Source: Pseudomonas parafulva
GTDB taxonomy: Bacteria > Pseudomonadota > Gammaproteobacteria > Pseudomonadales > Pseudomonadaceae
NCBI RefSeq assembly: GCF_000800255.1
Contig: NZ_CP009747.1
Location: forward strand, 806,001-870,000
Length of the DNA: 64,000 nucleotides
Direction of reading: 5' to 3'
The translations under genes were made by a program, and so were the position numbers. Positions within the stretch are counted from its first letter, which is position 1; every line of letters starts with the position of its first letter. Shown in pieces: positions 47,489-55,841 of the stretch. The notes beneath the pieces are model-generated. The model was not told where the DNA came from, searched no databases, and saw only the letters and a list, made by a program, of their open reading frames with translations.

Positions 47489-48685
47489 TTACAGCACTTC
47501 GACGATAGCTTTGGTCACCACGTGGATGTTGCTCTGATTCAGCGCAGCCACAGCGATGCGTCCGGTGTCCAGCGCATAAATGCCGAACTCGTTCTTCAGG
47601 CGTGCCACTTGCTCGACGGTCAATCCGGAGTACGAGAACATTCCGACCTGACGGCCGACAAAGCTGAAGTCGCGCTTGGCGCCATATTGGGCCAGCAATT
47701 CGACCATCTGCTTGCGCATGCCATGGATGCGTTCGCGCATCTCGCCTAGCTCGGTTTCCCACATCTGCCGCAGTTCGGCGTTGTTGAGTACGGTGGCGAC
47801 GATGGTAGCGCCATGGGTCGGTGGGTTGGAGTAGGTGGTGCGGATCACACGCTTGACCTGTGACAGCACGCGGGTGCTTTCGTCCTTGGAGCCGGTGACG
47901 ATCGACAGGGCGCCTACGCGCTCGCCGTACAGCGAGAACGATTTGGAGAACGAGCTGGAGACGAAGAAGTCCAGACCCGATTCGGCGAAAAGACGCACCG
48001 CGAGCGCGTCTTCGGCGATGCCGTCGCCGAAGCCCTGGTAGGCCATGTCCAGGAATGGGATATGGTTTTTGGCTTTGACCACTTCCAGCACGTTCTTCCA
48101 GTCGTCGAGCGACAGGTCGACACCCGTTGGGTTATGGCAGCAGGCGTGCAGGACGATGATCGAGCCCGAGGGCAGGCTGTTCAGGTCTTCGAGCATGCCG
48201 ACGCGATTGACGTCGTTATTCGCAGCGTCGTAGTAGCGGTAGTTCTGCACAGGAAAACCGGCCGACTCGAACAGGGCGCGGTGGTTTTCCCAGCTCGGAT
48301 CGCTGATGGCGACGGTGGCGGTGGGCGACAGACGCTTGAGGAAGTCGGCGCCGATCTTCAGGGCGCCGGTACCGCCGACGGCCTGTACGGTAACCACGCG
48401 GCCGGCAGCGAGTAACGGGGATTCTGCACCGAACAGCAGCTTCTGCACGGCTTGATCGTAGCTGGCGATACCGTCGATCGGCAGGTAGCCGCGCGAGGCC
48501 CGTTGGGCTGCACGCTGGGTTTCAGCCTCGATCACCGCACGCAGTAGCGGGATGCGACCTTCCTCGTTGCAGTAAACACCAACGCCCAGATTCACCTTGT
48601 CGGTGCGTGGGTCGGCATTGAAGGCTTCGTTGAGGCCCAGAATGGGATCGCGGGGTGCCAGCTCGACAGCGGAAAACAGGCTCAT
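47489..48685 (-). CDS. tyrB: Aromatic amino acid aminotransferase
   Basis: A 398-residue class I aminotransferase of the AspC/TyrB/PhhC group, transferring amino groups between aromatic amino acids or aspartate and 2-oxoglutarate. PLP lysine in SSSFSKSFSLYGERVG; HNPTGVD and the conserved N-terminal FSAVELAPRDPILGL are present. The start at 48685 matches the family; the 62 extra codons in frame are not supported. In pseudomonads this gene lies divergently next to uvrB. Aspartate versus aromatic preference cannot be settled from sequence alone. Confidence 0.88.
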   Translation of the reverse strand: MSLFSAVELAPRDPILGLNEAFNADPRTDKVNLGVGVYCNEEGRIPLLRAVIEAETQRAAQRASRGYLPIDGIASYDQAVQKLLFGAESPLLAAGRVVTVQAVGGTGALKIGADFLKRLSPTATVAISDPSWENHRALFESAGFPVQNYRYYDAANNDVNRVGMLEDLNSLPSGSIIVLHACCHNPTGVDLSLDDWKNVLEVVKAKNHIPFLDMAYQGFGDGIAEDALAVRLFAESGLDFFVSSSFSKSFSLYGERVGALSIVTGSKDESTRVLSQVKRVIRTTYSNPPTHGATIVATVLNNAELRQMWETELGEMRERIHGMRKQMVELLAQYGAKRDFSFVGRQVGMFSYSGLTVEQVARLKNEFGIYALDTGRIAVAALNQSNIHVVTKAIVEVL

Positions 48686-48922
48686 TGTTACCTTGGCTCT
48701 GAAGTGGAGAGTGATGGGAAAAGCACGCTCCAGCCCAGTGCACTGAAGCGGTGCAAACGGGGAGTCAGTATAGAGATACCGCTGGGTGACCGCGACAGTC
48801 CGGCGCAGGTTTTTGCCACAGTTGGCGCAAATATTTTTCGACCCTTGGGTCAATTGCCCGGTCCACTGCAATGAGTGTTCACACGTAGGGACGGGCGGAT
48901 TCGCCCGATGCGCATTTTTGCG

Positions 48923-48949
48923 TATAGACTACTGGCTAAACTTACAGTT
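48923..48949 (+). promoter_or_regulatory. uvrB -10 element and LexA-like SOS box
   Basis: A TATAGA -10 (48923-48928) is followed directly by CTG-N10-CAG (48932-48947) flanked by TA and TT, matching the outer bases of the LexA operator. Position just downstream of the -10 is classic for repression. The centre is less AT-alternating than consensus. Confidence 0.5.
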
Positions 48950-48973
48950 GCCGCGATTTCCACGAGGTCCTTC

Positions 48974-50989
48974 ATGTCCGAGTTCCAGCTCGTCACGCGC
49001 TTCCAGCCGGCCGGTGATCAGCCCGAGGCCATTCGTCTGATGGTCGAGGGGCTGGAGGCGGGGCTGTCGCACCAGACGCTGCTCGGCGTCACCGGCTCTG
49101 GCAAAACCTTCAGCATCGCCAACGTCATCCAGCAGGTGCAGCGTCCAACCATGGTCCTGGCGCCCAATAAAACGTTGGCAGCCCAGCTGTATGGTGAGTT
49201 CAAGGCGTTTTTCCCGAACAACGCGGTCGAATACTTCGTTTCTTATTACGACTACTACCAGCCCGAAGCCTATGTGCCGTCTTCGGACACCTTCATCGAG
49301 AAAGATGCGTCGATCAACGACCACATCGAACAGATGCGCCTGTCGGCGACCAAGGCCCTGCTCGAGCGACGCGACGCGATCATCGTTACGACGGTGTCCT
49401 GCATCTATGGTCTGGGCAGCCCGGAAACCTACCTGAAGATGGTGCTGCACATCGACCGCGGCGACAAGCTCGATCAGCGCGCGTTGCTACGCCGGCTGGC
49501 TGACCTGCAGTACACCCGCAACGAGATGGATTTTGCCCGTGCGACGTTCCGTGTCAGGGGTGATGTGATCGATATTTTCCCGGCTGAATCGGACCTCGAA
49601 GCCATTCGTATCGAGCTGTTCGATGACGAGGTGGAGAACATCGCCGCTTTCGATCCGCTCACCGGCGAGGTCATTCGCAAGCTGCCGCGTTTCACGTTCT
49701 ATCCCAAGAGCCATTATGTGACCCCTCGGGAAACGCTGCTCGACGCGGTCGATGGCATCAAGCAGGAGCTCAGCGAGCGCCTGGAGTATCTGAACAAGGC
49801 CAACAAGCTGGTGGAGTCACAGCGCCTCGAACAGCGTACTCGTTTCGACCTGGAGATGATTCTCGAACTGGGCTATTGCAACGGTATCGAAAACTACTCC
49901 CGCTACCTCTCCGGTCGCCCATCGGGGGCTCCGCCGCCCACGCTTTATGACTATCTGCCGGCCGATGCCCTGTTGGTCATCGACGAATCCCACGTTAGCG
50001 TGCCCCAGGTCGGGGCCATGTACAAAGGCGACCGTTCGCGCAAGGAAACCCTGGTGGAGTACGGTTTTCGGCTGCCTTCTGCGCTGGACAACCGACCTAT
50101 GCGTTTCGACGAGTGGGAGTCGGTCAGCCCGCAGACCATATTCGTTTCTGCGACACCCGGGCCCTACGAAGAGGCGCACGCCGGCCGAGTGGTCGAACAG
50201 GTGGTGCGCCCGACCGGCCTGGTCGACCCCGAGGTCGAGATTCGGCCGGCCTTGACTCAGGTCGATGATCTGTTATCCGAGATCGGCAAGCGTGTGGCAG
50301 CCGGTGAGCGAGTGCTCGCCACGACCTTGACCAAGCGCATGGCCGAAGACCTGAGTGACTATCTGGCCGATCACGGCGTGCGCGTTCGCTATCTGCACTC
50401 GGACATCGACACCGTGGAACGCGTTGAAATCATCCGCGATCTGCGTCTTGGAACCTTCGATGTGCTGGTGGGCATCAACCTGCTGCGCGAAGGTCTGGAC
50501 ATGCCCGAGGTATCGCTGGTAGCGATCCTCGACGCCGACAAGGAGGGCTTCCTGCGCTCCGAGCGTTCACTCATCCAGACCATTGGCCGTGCGGCGCGAA
50601 ACCTGAACGGCAAGGCCATCCTGTACGCCGATCAGATCACCGGATCCATGCAGCGGGCGATCGACGAGACCGAGCGGCGCCGTACAAAGCAGGTGGCCTT
50701 CAACGAAGCCAACGGCATCGTGCCCAAGGGTGTGGTCAAAGACATCACTGACATCCTTGAGGGCGCCACGGTACCGGGCGCGCGCAGCAAGAAGCGCAAA
50801 GGAATGGCCAAGGCGGCGGAGGAGGCTGCGCGTTACGAGGCCGAACTCAAGACGCCTGGCGAAATCACCAAGCGCATCAAGGTGTTGGAAGAGAAGATGT
50901 TCCAGATGGCGCGCGACCTCGAATTCGAAGCCGCCGCACAGTTGCGCGACGAGATTGGACAGCTGCGTGCACGGTTGATCAGCAGTTGA
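48974..50989 (+). CDS. uvrB: Excinuclease ABC subunit B
   Basis: UvrB (671 residues) is the damage-verifying helicase-like subunit of nucleotide excision repair. It shows Walker [10 protein letters not shown] (38-46), the beta-hairpin region [12 protein letters not shown], the DESHV box, helicase motifs [12 protein letters not shown] and QTIGRAARN, and a C-terminal UVR motif (about 632-667) for UvrA/UvrC contact. Start at 48974 matches [13 protein letters not shown] LexA-like box lies upstream. Confidence 0.98.
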   Translation: MSEFQLVTRFQPAGDQPEAIRLMVEGLEAGLSHQTLLGVTGSGKTFSIANVIQQVQRPTMVLAPNKTLAAQLYGEFKAFFPNNAVEYFVSYYDYYQPEAYVPSSDTFIEKDASINDHIEQMRLSATKALLERRDAIIVTTVSCIYGLGSPETYLKMVLHIDRGDKLDQRALLRRLADLQYTRNEMDFARATFRVRGDVIDIFPAESDLEAIRIELFDDEVENIAAFDPLTGEVIRKLPRFTFYPKSHYVTPRETLLDAVDGIKQELSERLEYLNKANKLVESQRLEQRTRFDLEMILELGYCNGIENYSRYLSGRPSGAPPPTLYDYLPADALLVIDESHVSVPQVGAMYKGDRSRKETLVEYGFRLPSALDNRPMRFDEWESVSPQTIFVSATPGPYEEAHAGRVVEQVVRPTGLVDPEVEIRPALTQVDDLLSEIGKRVAAGERVLATTLTKRMAEDLSDYLADHGVRVRYLHSDIDTVERVEIIRDLRLGTFDVLVGINLLREGLDMPEVSLVAILDADKEGFLRSERSLIQTIGRAARNLNGKAILYADQITGSMQRAIDETERRRTKQVAFNEANGIVPKGVVKDITDILEGATVPGARSKKRKGMAKAAEEAARYEAELKTPGEITKRIKVLEEKMFQMARDLEFEAAAQLRDEIGQLRARLISS

Positions 50990-51135
50990 GTCACTGATCG
51001 CTCAATCGCTTACCTGGCGTACGGGCCCTGCGCGCGAGCGCGTCCGATCCGATGTTGCAAACGCCTTTGCTGGAGCCCGCAGCCTGCTCCCTGCTAACAT
51101 TCCGTCTTTGTTTCATCCTTCGTCCGAGACTGTCC

Positions 51136-52617
51136 ATGACCACCGTTCGCACGCGCATCGCGCCATCGCCTACCGGCGACCCCCATGTCGGCACCGCCTA
51201 CATCGCTCTGTTCAACTACTGCTTCGCCAAGCAGCACGGCGGCGAATTCATTCTGCGTATCGAAGACACCGATCAGTTGCGTTCGACCCGTGAGTCCGAG
51301 CAGCAGATCTTCGATGCCCTGCGCTGGCTGGGAATCGAGTGGAACGAAGGTCCGGATGTCGGTGGTCCGCATGGCCCATATCGGCAGAGCGAGCGTGGCG
51401 AAATCTACGCGCGCTATGCCAAGGAATTGGTCGATACCGGTCACGCTTTCTATTGCTTCTGCACGGCGCAAGAGCTGGATCAGATGCGCGCCGAACAGAT
51501 GGCCCGCGGCGAGACGCCCCGCTATGACGGGCGTGCGCTCAAGCTCAGTGATGAGGAGGTCCAGCGCCGTCTGGCGGCAGGCGAGCCTCATGTGATCCGC
51601 ATGAAGGTGCCCAGCGAAGGTATCTGCGTGGTGCCGGACATGCTGCGTGGCGATGTCGAGATTCCGTGGGACCGCATGGACATGCAGGTGCTGATGAAGA
51701 ACGACGGTCTGCCCACCTACTTCCTGGCCAATGTGGTCGATGATCACCTGATGGGGATCACCCACGTCTTGCGCGGTGAGGAATGGCTGCCTTCGGCGCC
51801 GAAGCTGATCAAACTCTACGAGTATTTCGGTTGGGAACAGCCCAAGCTGTGTTACATGCCGCTGCTGCGTAATCCAGACAAATCCAAGCTGTCAAAGCGC
51901 AAGAATCCGACCTCCGTCACCTTTTACGAGCGCATGGGCTTCATGCCCGAGGCGATGCTCAATTACTTGGGGCGCATGGGTTGGTCGATGCCCGACGAGC
52001 GCGAGAAGTTCTCCCTGGCGGAAATGGTCGAGCACTTCGATCTCTCGCGCATCTCGCTGGGTGGGCCGATCTTCGATATCGAGAAGCTGTCCTGGCTCAA
52101 TGGCCAGTGGCTGCGTGATCTGCCGGTCGAAGACTTCGCTGCGCGTGTGCAACAGTGGGCGTTCAACTCCGACTACATGATGAAAATCGCCCCGCACGTT
52201 CAAGGTCGGGTGGAAACGTTCAGTCAGATTGCGCCGTTGGCCGGTTTCTTCTTTGAAGGTGCGCTCAAGCTCGATGCCAAGCTGTTCGAGCACAAGAAGC
52301 TGACGCCTGAGCAGGTCCGCCAGGTGATGCAGTTGATCTTGTGGAAACTCGAAAGTTTGCGTCAGTGGGAAAAAGAGCGCATCACTGGCTGTATCCAGGC
52401 AGTCGTCGACGCGCTTGGCTTGAAGTTGCGTGACGCCATGCCGCTGATGTTCGCTTCGATTTCCGGTCAGGCCAGTTCGGTGTCGGTGCTTGATGCCATG
52501 GAGATTCTTGGCCCTGACCTCACGCGCTATCGCTTGCGGCAGGCGCTGGAGTTGCTGGGGGGCGTGTCCAAGAAAGAAAACAAGGAGTGGGAAAAGCTCC
52601 TCGCCAGTATCGCCTGA
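51136..52617 (+). CDS. gltX: Glutamyl-tRNA synthetase
   Basis: GluRS (493 residues) charges tRNA-Glu, several copies of which lie downstream. Class I signatures: HIGH-like PHVGT within [14 protein letters not shown] near the N-terminus, and KMSKS-like KLSKRK. The C-terminal anticodon-binding domain is complete. A longer in-frame ATG at 51052 has no ribosome-binding site. Confidence 0.97.
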   Translation: MTTVRTRIAPSPTGDPHVGTAYIALFNYCFAKQHGGEFILRIEDTDQLRSTRESEQQIFDALRWLGIEWNEGPDVGGPHGPYRQSERGEIYARYAKELVDTGHAFYCFCTAQELDQMRAEQMARGETPRYDGRALKLSDEEVQRRLAAGEPHVIRMKVPSEGICVVPDMLRGDVEIPWDRMDMQVLMKNDGLPTYFLANVVDDHLMGITHVLRGEEWLPSAPKLIKLYEYFGWEQPKLCYMPLLRNPDKSKLSKRKNPTSVTFYERMGFMPEAMLNYLGRMGWSMPDEREKFSLAEMVEHFDLSRISLGGPIFDIEKLSWLNGQWLRDLPVEDFAARVQQWAFNSDYMMKIAPHVQGRVETFSQIAPLAGFFFEGALKLDAKLFEHKKLTPEQVRQVMQLILWKLESLRQWEKERITGCIQAVVDALGLKLRDAMPLMFASISGQASSVSVLDAMEILGPDLTRYRLRQALELLGGVSKKENKEWEKLLASIA

Positions 52618-52758
52618 TCGTTTGTGAATGGTCATCGCCTGGGCGGCGGCGGTGGAGCAAGCCTTCACTGCCGTGGACAGCTCTTCTTGGGGCGCCAGGG
52701 CAGGGCGGTAAGTGATTGTTATCTGTGAAAAAAATTTTGAGTTTTTTCACGAATTCGT

Positions 52759-52787
52759 TTGACAGCCCTTCAATCCACTCTTAATAT
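52759..52787 (+). promoter_or_regulatory. Promoter of the Ala/Glu tRNA cluster
   Basis: TTGACA (52759-52764), 17 bp, TAATAT (52782-52787), then a GC-rich discriminator: a near-consensus stable-RNA promoter starting about 70 bp before the first tRNA. Confidence 0.85.
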
Positions 52788-52862
52788 GCGCCCCGTCCAC
52801 AGCGATGAACGAAAACGAAACATTTGGCGCCCAGTCGATGCTTCGGTTCACCGCGACATTGT

Positions 52863-52938
52863 GGGGCTATAGCTCAGCTGGGAGAGCGCCTGCATGGCAT
52901 GCAGGAGGTCAGCGGTTCGATCCCGCTTAGCTCCACCA
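52863..52938 (+). tRNA. tRNA-Ala (GGC), copy 1
   Basis: A 76-nt cloverleaf with CCA; stem CCTGC-ATGGCAT-GCAGG presents anticodon GGC. Confidence 0.97.
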
Positions 52939-53009
52939 CATTCCGCTTCATGTCCAGCAACATGAAGCAAGATCGGGTCTAGTACACGGTCTTGAAGGCA
53001 AGAAGGTTC

Positions 53010-53085
53010 GTCCCCTTCGTCTAGTGGCCTAGGACACCGCCCTTTCACGGCGGTAACAGGGGTTCGAGTCCCCTAGGGGACGCCA
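53010..53085 (+). tRNA. tRNA-Glu (TTC), copy 3
   Basis: Same sequence by eye as the Glu tRNAs at 12697 and 12943. The spacer from tRNA-Ala copy 1 (71 bp) is unrelated to the later spacers. Confidence 0.97.
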
Positions 53086-53137
53086 GTTTCACACAAGCGA
53101 TGCTGCAAGGGTCGCTGGGCCGCGAGGCTAGAAATCT

Positions 53138-53213
53138 GGGGCTATAGCTCAGCTGGGAGAGCGCCTGCATGGCATGCAGGAGGTCAGCGGTTCGATCCCG
53201 CTTAGCTCCACCA
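53138..53213 (+). tRNA. tRNA-Ala (GGC), copy 2
   Basis: Identical by eye to copy 1. Starts the first of two similar Ala-spacer-Glu-terminator cassettes. Confidence 0.97.
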
Positions 53214-53256
53214 ATTTTGCCGCGGCTCGTGAAAACGGGCCGGCACGAAGGTCAAC

Positions 53257-53332
53257 GTCCCCTTCGTCTAGTGGCCTAGGACACCGCCCTTTCACGGCGG
53301 TAACAGGGGTTCGAGTCCCCTAGGGGACGCCA
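53257..53332 (+). tRNA. tRNA-Glu (TTC), copy 4
   Basis: Identical by eye to the other Glu copies; 43-bp spacer from tRNA-Ala copy 2, very similar to that of the next cassette. Confidence 0.97.
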
Positions 53333-53370
53333 CTTCTTCCCGCGTATTGCGGGGTTGAGAGGCTCATTCG

Positions 53371-53395
53371 GTTGTTGGATGGGCTTTTTGTTTTG
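53371..53395 (+). terminator. Degenerate internal terminator in the tRNA cluster
   Basis: The stretch 53360-53395 (GGCTCATTCGGTTGTTGGATGGGCTTTTTG-like) matches the real terminator at 53622-53652 but with mismatches in the stem (G-U pairs), followed by a T-run. It lies between tRNA-Glu copy 4 and tRNA-Ala copy 3. Confidence 0.5.
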
Positions 53396-53399
53396 TTTC

Positions 53400-53475
53400 G
53401 GGGCTATAGCTCAGCTGGGAGAGCGCCTGCATGGCATGCAGGAGGTCAGCGGTTCGATCCCGCTTAGCTCCACCA
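53400..53475 (+). tRNA. tRNA-Ala (GGC), copy 3
   Basis: Identical by eye to copies 1 and 2. Lies only a few bases after the internal terminator. Confidence 0.97.
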
Positions 53476-53519
53476 AATCTGCCAGGATTCGTGAAAGCGA
53501 GTCTGCACGAAGGTTTCAC

Positions 53520-53595
53520 GTCCCCTTCGTCTAGTGGCCTAGGACACCGCCCTTTCACGGCGGTAACAGGGGTTCGAGTCCCCTAGGGGACGCCA
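53520..53595 (+). tRNA. tRNA-Glu (TTC), copy 5
   Basis: Identical by eye to the other Glu copies. Last gene of the cluster. Confidence 0.97.
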
Positions 53596-53621
53596 CTTTT
53601 ACCCGCGTTTTGCGGGACTTC

Positions 53622-53658
53622 AAAGGCTCATTCGATTATTGAATGGGCCTTTTGTTTT
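53622..53658 (+). terminator. Terminator of the Ala/Glu tRNA cluster
   Basis: AAAGGCTCATTC and GAATGGGCCTTT form a 12-bp stem with one mismatch (loop GATTATT), followed by TGTTTTTC. Confidence 0.8.
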
Positions 53659-53711
53659 TCTACTTCTCGGCATTGGTTACACTCTGCCTCTTCACTCATT
53701 GGGGAGCAGGC

Positions 53712-54146
53712 ATGAGCTGGGATCTGGCAGCGCCGTTCATCATCGACCTTCGGGTCGGCAGCGAAGACATCGACGGCCTTGGCCACGCCAACAATGCGGT
53801 TTACGTGACGTGGCTGGAGCGTTGTGCCTGGCGTCATTCGCAGCGCCTGGGCCTGGACTTGGCCGAATACCGTCGGCTGGACCGAGCCATGGCCGTTGTT
53901 CGTCATGAAATCGACTATCTGGCGGCCGGCTATGAGGACGACGAGCTGCAACTAGGCACGTGGATCGTCGAATGGGACCAGCGTCTGCGCATGACTCGTC
54001 GTTTCCAGCTCAGGCGTCCAAGCGACGGCGTCACGCTGCTTCGTGCGCAGACCACCTTCGCCTGCATCGAGCTGTCCAGCGGCAGGCCTCGGCGCATGCC
54101 TGCCGAGTTCATCGAAGGCTATGGTCCGGCACTACTCGGTGCCTGA
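53712..54146 (+). CDS. Acyl-CoA thioesterase, 4HBT hotdog family
   Basis: A 144-residue hotdog-fold thioesterase with the 4-hydroxybenzoyl-CoA thioesterase-type signature DGLGHANNAVYVTWLE near residues 22-37. The ATG at 53712 has GGAG upstream and starts MSWDL; the 23 in-frame codons before it overlap the tRNA terminator. Acyl-CoA specificity cannot be assigned. Followed 47 bp later by dusC. Confidence 0.85.
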   Translation: MSWDLAAPFIIDLRVGSEDIDGLGHANNAVYVTWLERCAWRHSQRLGLDLAEYRRLDRAMAVVRHEIDYLAAGYEDDELQLGTWIVEWDQRLRMTRRFQLRRPSDGVTLLRAQTTFACIELSSGRPRRMPAEFIEGYGPALLGA

Positions 54147-54193
54147 TCGTCCCGTCTTTTTGCTAGACTCCCGCTTTTTCTCGAGACCCCAAC

Positions 54194-55174
54194 ATGCAAA
54201 TTGCCCTGGCCCCCATGGAGGGTCTGGTCGACAACATCTTGCGCGACGTGCTGACCCGTGTCGGTGGCATCGACTGGTGTGTCACCGAGTTCATCCGCGT
54301 CTGCGATCGCCTGCTGCCGCCCTCGTCATTCGACAAGTTGGCGCCTGAGCTGCGCCATGGGGCTCAAACAGCGGCAGGTGTGCCCATGCGTGTGCAGTTG
54401 CTGGGCTCGGACCCCGTATGCCTGGCAGAGAATGCCGCGTTGGCTTGCGAGCTGGGTGCGCCGGTTATCGACCTGAACTTCGGTTGTCCGGCCAAGACCG
54501 TCAATAAATCCCGCGGTGGCGCCGTGCTGCTCAAGGAGCCTGAACTGCTGCACGCCATTGTCCATGAAGTTCGCCGCGCCGTACCTGCGCATATCCCTGT
54601 GACCGCCAAGATGCGTCTGGGCTTCGACAGTCCAGACGGTGCGCTGGAGTGCGGTACGGCGCTGGCCGAAGGCGGGGCAGCGCACCTGGTGGTGCATGCG
54701 CGAACCAAGGTCGAAGGTTACAAGCCGCCAGCCCATTGGGAATGGGTGGCGCGGGTGCAGGACGTGGTTCAGGTACCGGTGTTCGCCAACGGCGAAATCT
54801 GGACGGTCGAGGACTGGCGGCGCTGCCGCGAGGTCAGCGGTGCCGAACACATCATGTTGGGGCGTGGTCTGGTGTCTCGGCCCGACTTGGCACTGCAGAT
54901 CGCAGCAGCACACGAGGGGCGCGACTACCGACCTTTGGCCTGGTGCGAACTGTTGCCGCTGTTGCGCGAATTCTGGCGTCAGGCCCAGGCCAAGCTGTCG
55001 CCGCGCTATGCGCCAGGACGGATGAAGCAGTGGCTGGCCATGTTGACTCGCAGCTATCCAGAGGCTGTGGCACTGTTCGCCCAATTGCGCCGTGAAGACG
55101 ACTGCCAGCGGATCAGTCAGTTGCTGGGCGTTGGAGTACTCACCGGGCAAGGCGTTGAACTGGATGTTGCCTGA
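54194..55174 (+). CDS. dusC: tRNA-dihydrouridine(16) synthase
   Basis: A 326-residue flavoenzyme reducing U16 in tRNA. It begins [16 protein letters not shown], has catalytic C98 in NFGCPAK and the FMN-contacting KMRLGF, HARTK and ANGEI segments. The absence of an extended Dus C-terminus and the [16 protein letters not shown] stretch favour DusC over DusA/B. In P. aeruginosa the equivalent (PA3129) also lies near ibpA. Confidence 0.92.
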   Translation: MQIALAPMEGLVDNILRDVLTRVGGIDWCVTEFIRVCDRLLPPSSFDKLAPELRHGAQTAAGVPMRVQLLGSDPVCLAENAALACELGAPVIDLNFGCPAKTVNKSRGGAVLLKEPELLHAIVHEVRRAVPAHIPVTAKMRLGFDSPDGALECGTALAEGGAAHLVVHARTKVEGYKPPAHWEWVARVQDVVQVPVFANGEIWTVEDWRRCREVSGAEHIMLGRGLVSRPDLALQIAAAHEGRDYRPLAWCELLPLLREFWRQAQAKLSPRYAPGRMKQWLAMLTRSYPEAVALFAQLRREDDCQRISQLLGVGVLTGQGVELDVA

Positions 55175-55202
55175 AGGGCACACGAATTTTTTGCCGATGT
55201 CC

Positions 55203-55230
55203 CTTGAAACCGTTGTTGAAGACCTTATCT
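55203..55230 (+). promoter_or_regulatory. Sigma-32 promoter of ibpA
   Basis: CTTGAAA (55203-55209), 13 bp and CCTTATCT (55223-55230): a strong match to the heat-shock sigma-32 consensus. Start near 55237. Confidence 0.8.
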
Positions 55231-55236
55231 CTTGAG

Positions 55237-55298
55237 TACGCGATGCCGAAGTCGGGTCGCGAAGTGACTTACTTGCTGAATCTCAGGAGTTAATGACT
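55237..55298 (+). promoter_or_regulatory. ROSE-type RNA thermometer of ibpA
   Basis: The leader ends with a hairpin in which UUGCU (55273-55277) faces the AGGAG ribosome-binding site (55285-55289): C72-G89, U73-A88, U74-G87, a bulged G75, C76-G86, U77-A85, G78-C84 (last two digits of the coordinate), loop AAUCU. The U(U/C)GCU element with a bulged G is the hallmark of ROSE thermometers, known upstream of Pseudomonas ibpA. Confidence 0.8.
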
Positions 55299-55742
55299 AT
55301 GACTACCGCTTTCTCCCTCGCACCGCTGTTCCGCCACTCCGTTGGCTTCGACCGTTTCAATGACTTGTTCGAGTCTGCGGCACGTAACGAGGCTGGTAGC
55401 AGCTACCCGCCCTACAACGTTGAAAAGCATGGTGATGACCAGTACCGCATCGTTATTGCTGCCGCCGGCCTGCAGGAGCAGGACCTCGATCTACAGGTCG
55501 AGAAGGGTGTACTGACGGTCTCGGGTGGCAAGCGTGACAAGGCCGCCACCGAGGTGACCTATCTGCATCAAGGTATTGCCCAGCGCGCGTTCAAGCTGTC
55601 GTTCCGTCTGGCCGATCACATCGAGGTCAAGGCCGCCGACCTGGCCAACGGGCTGCTGAGCATAGACCTCCTGCGTGTCGTGCCGGAAGAAGCCAAGGCC
55701 AAGCGCATTCCAATCAATGGCGATAAGCCAGCGCTCAATTGA
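55299..55742 (+). CDS. ibpA: Small heat-shock protein IbpA (Hsp20)
   Basis: A 147-residue Hsp20 holdase that binds unfolding proteins in the cytoplasm. The alpha-crystallin domain spans about 35-125, with the LFRHSVGFDRFNDLF N-terminal motif and the C-terminal I-x-I-like AKRIPING. The second ATG (55299) is chosen because AGGAG is 9 nt before it; the ATG at 55293 is only 3 nt away. Under sigma-32 plus thermometer control. Confidence 0.96.
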   Translation: MTTAFSLAPLFRHSVGFDRFNDLFESAARNEAGSSYPPYNVEKHGDDQYRIVIAAAGLQEQDLDLQVEKGVLTVSGGKRDKAATEVTYLHQGIAQRAFKLSFRLADHIEVKAADLANGLLSIDLLRVVPEEAKAKRIPINGDKPALN

Positions 55743-55767
55743 TACCTTGAAACTGCTCGGTGAGCAT

Positions 55768-55800
55768 CGATCGGGGCCGCTTTGCGGCTCCGATCTTGTT
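55768..55800 (+). terminator. Terminator of ibpA
   Basis: GATCGGGGCCGC-TTT-GCGGCTCCGATC followed by TTGTT, 26 bp after the stop. Confidence 0.8.
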
Positions 55801-55841
55801 GGCGTTGCGCATCGTTCTACCTGATTTCTCTCGCCAGCCAG

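Noticed and set aside
52863-53595. Regularly repeated units that might suggest a CRISPR array
   Set aside because: The repeats are complete tRNA-Ala and tRNA-Glu genes; no cas genes are present.
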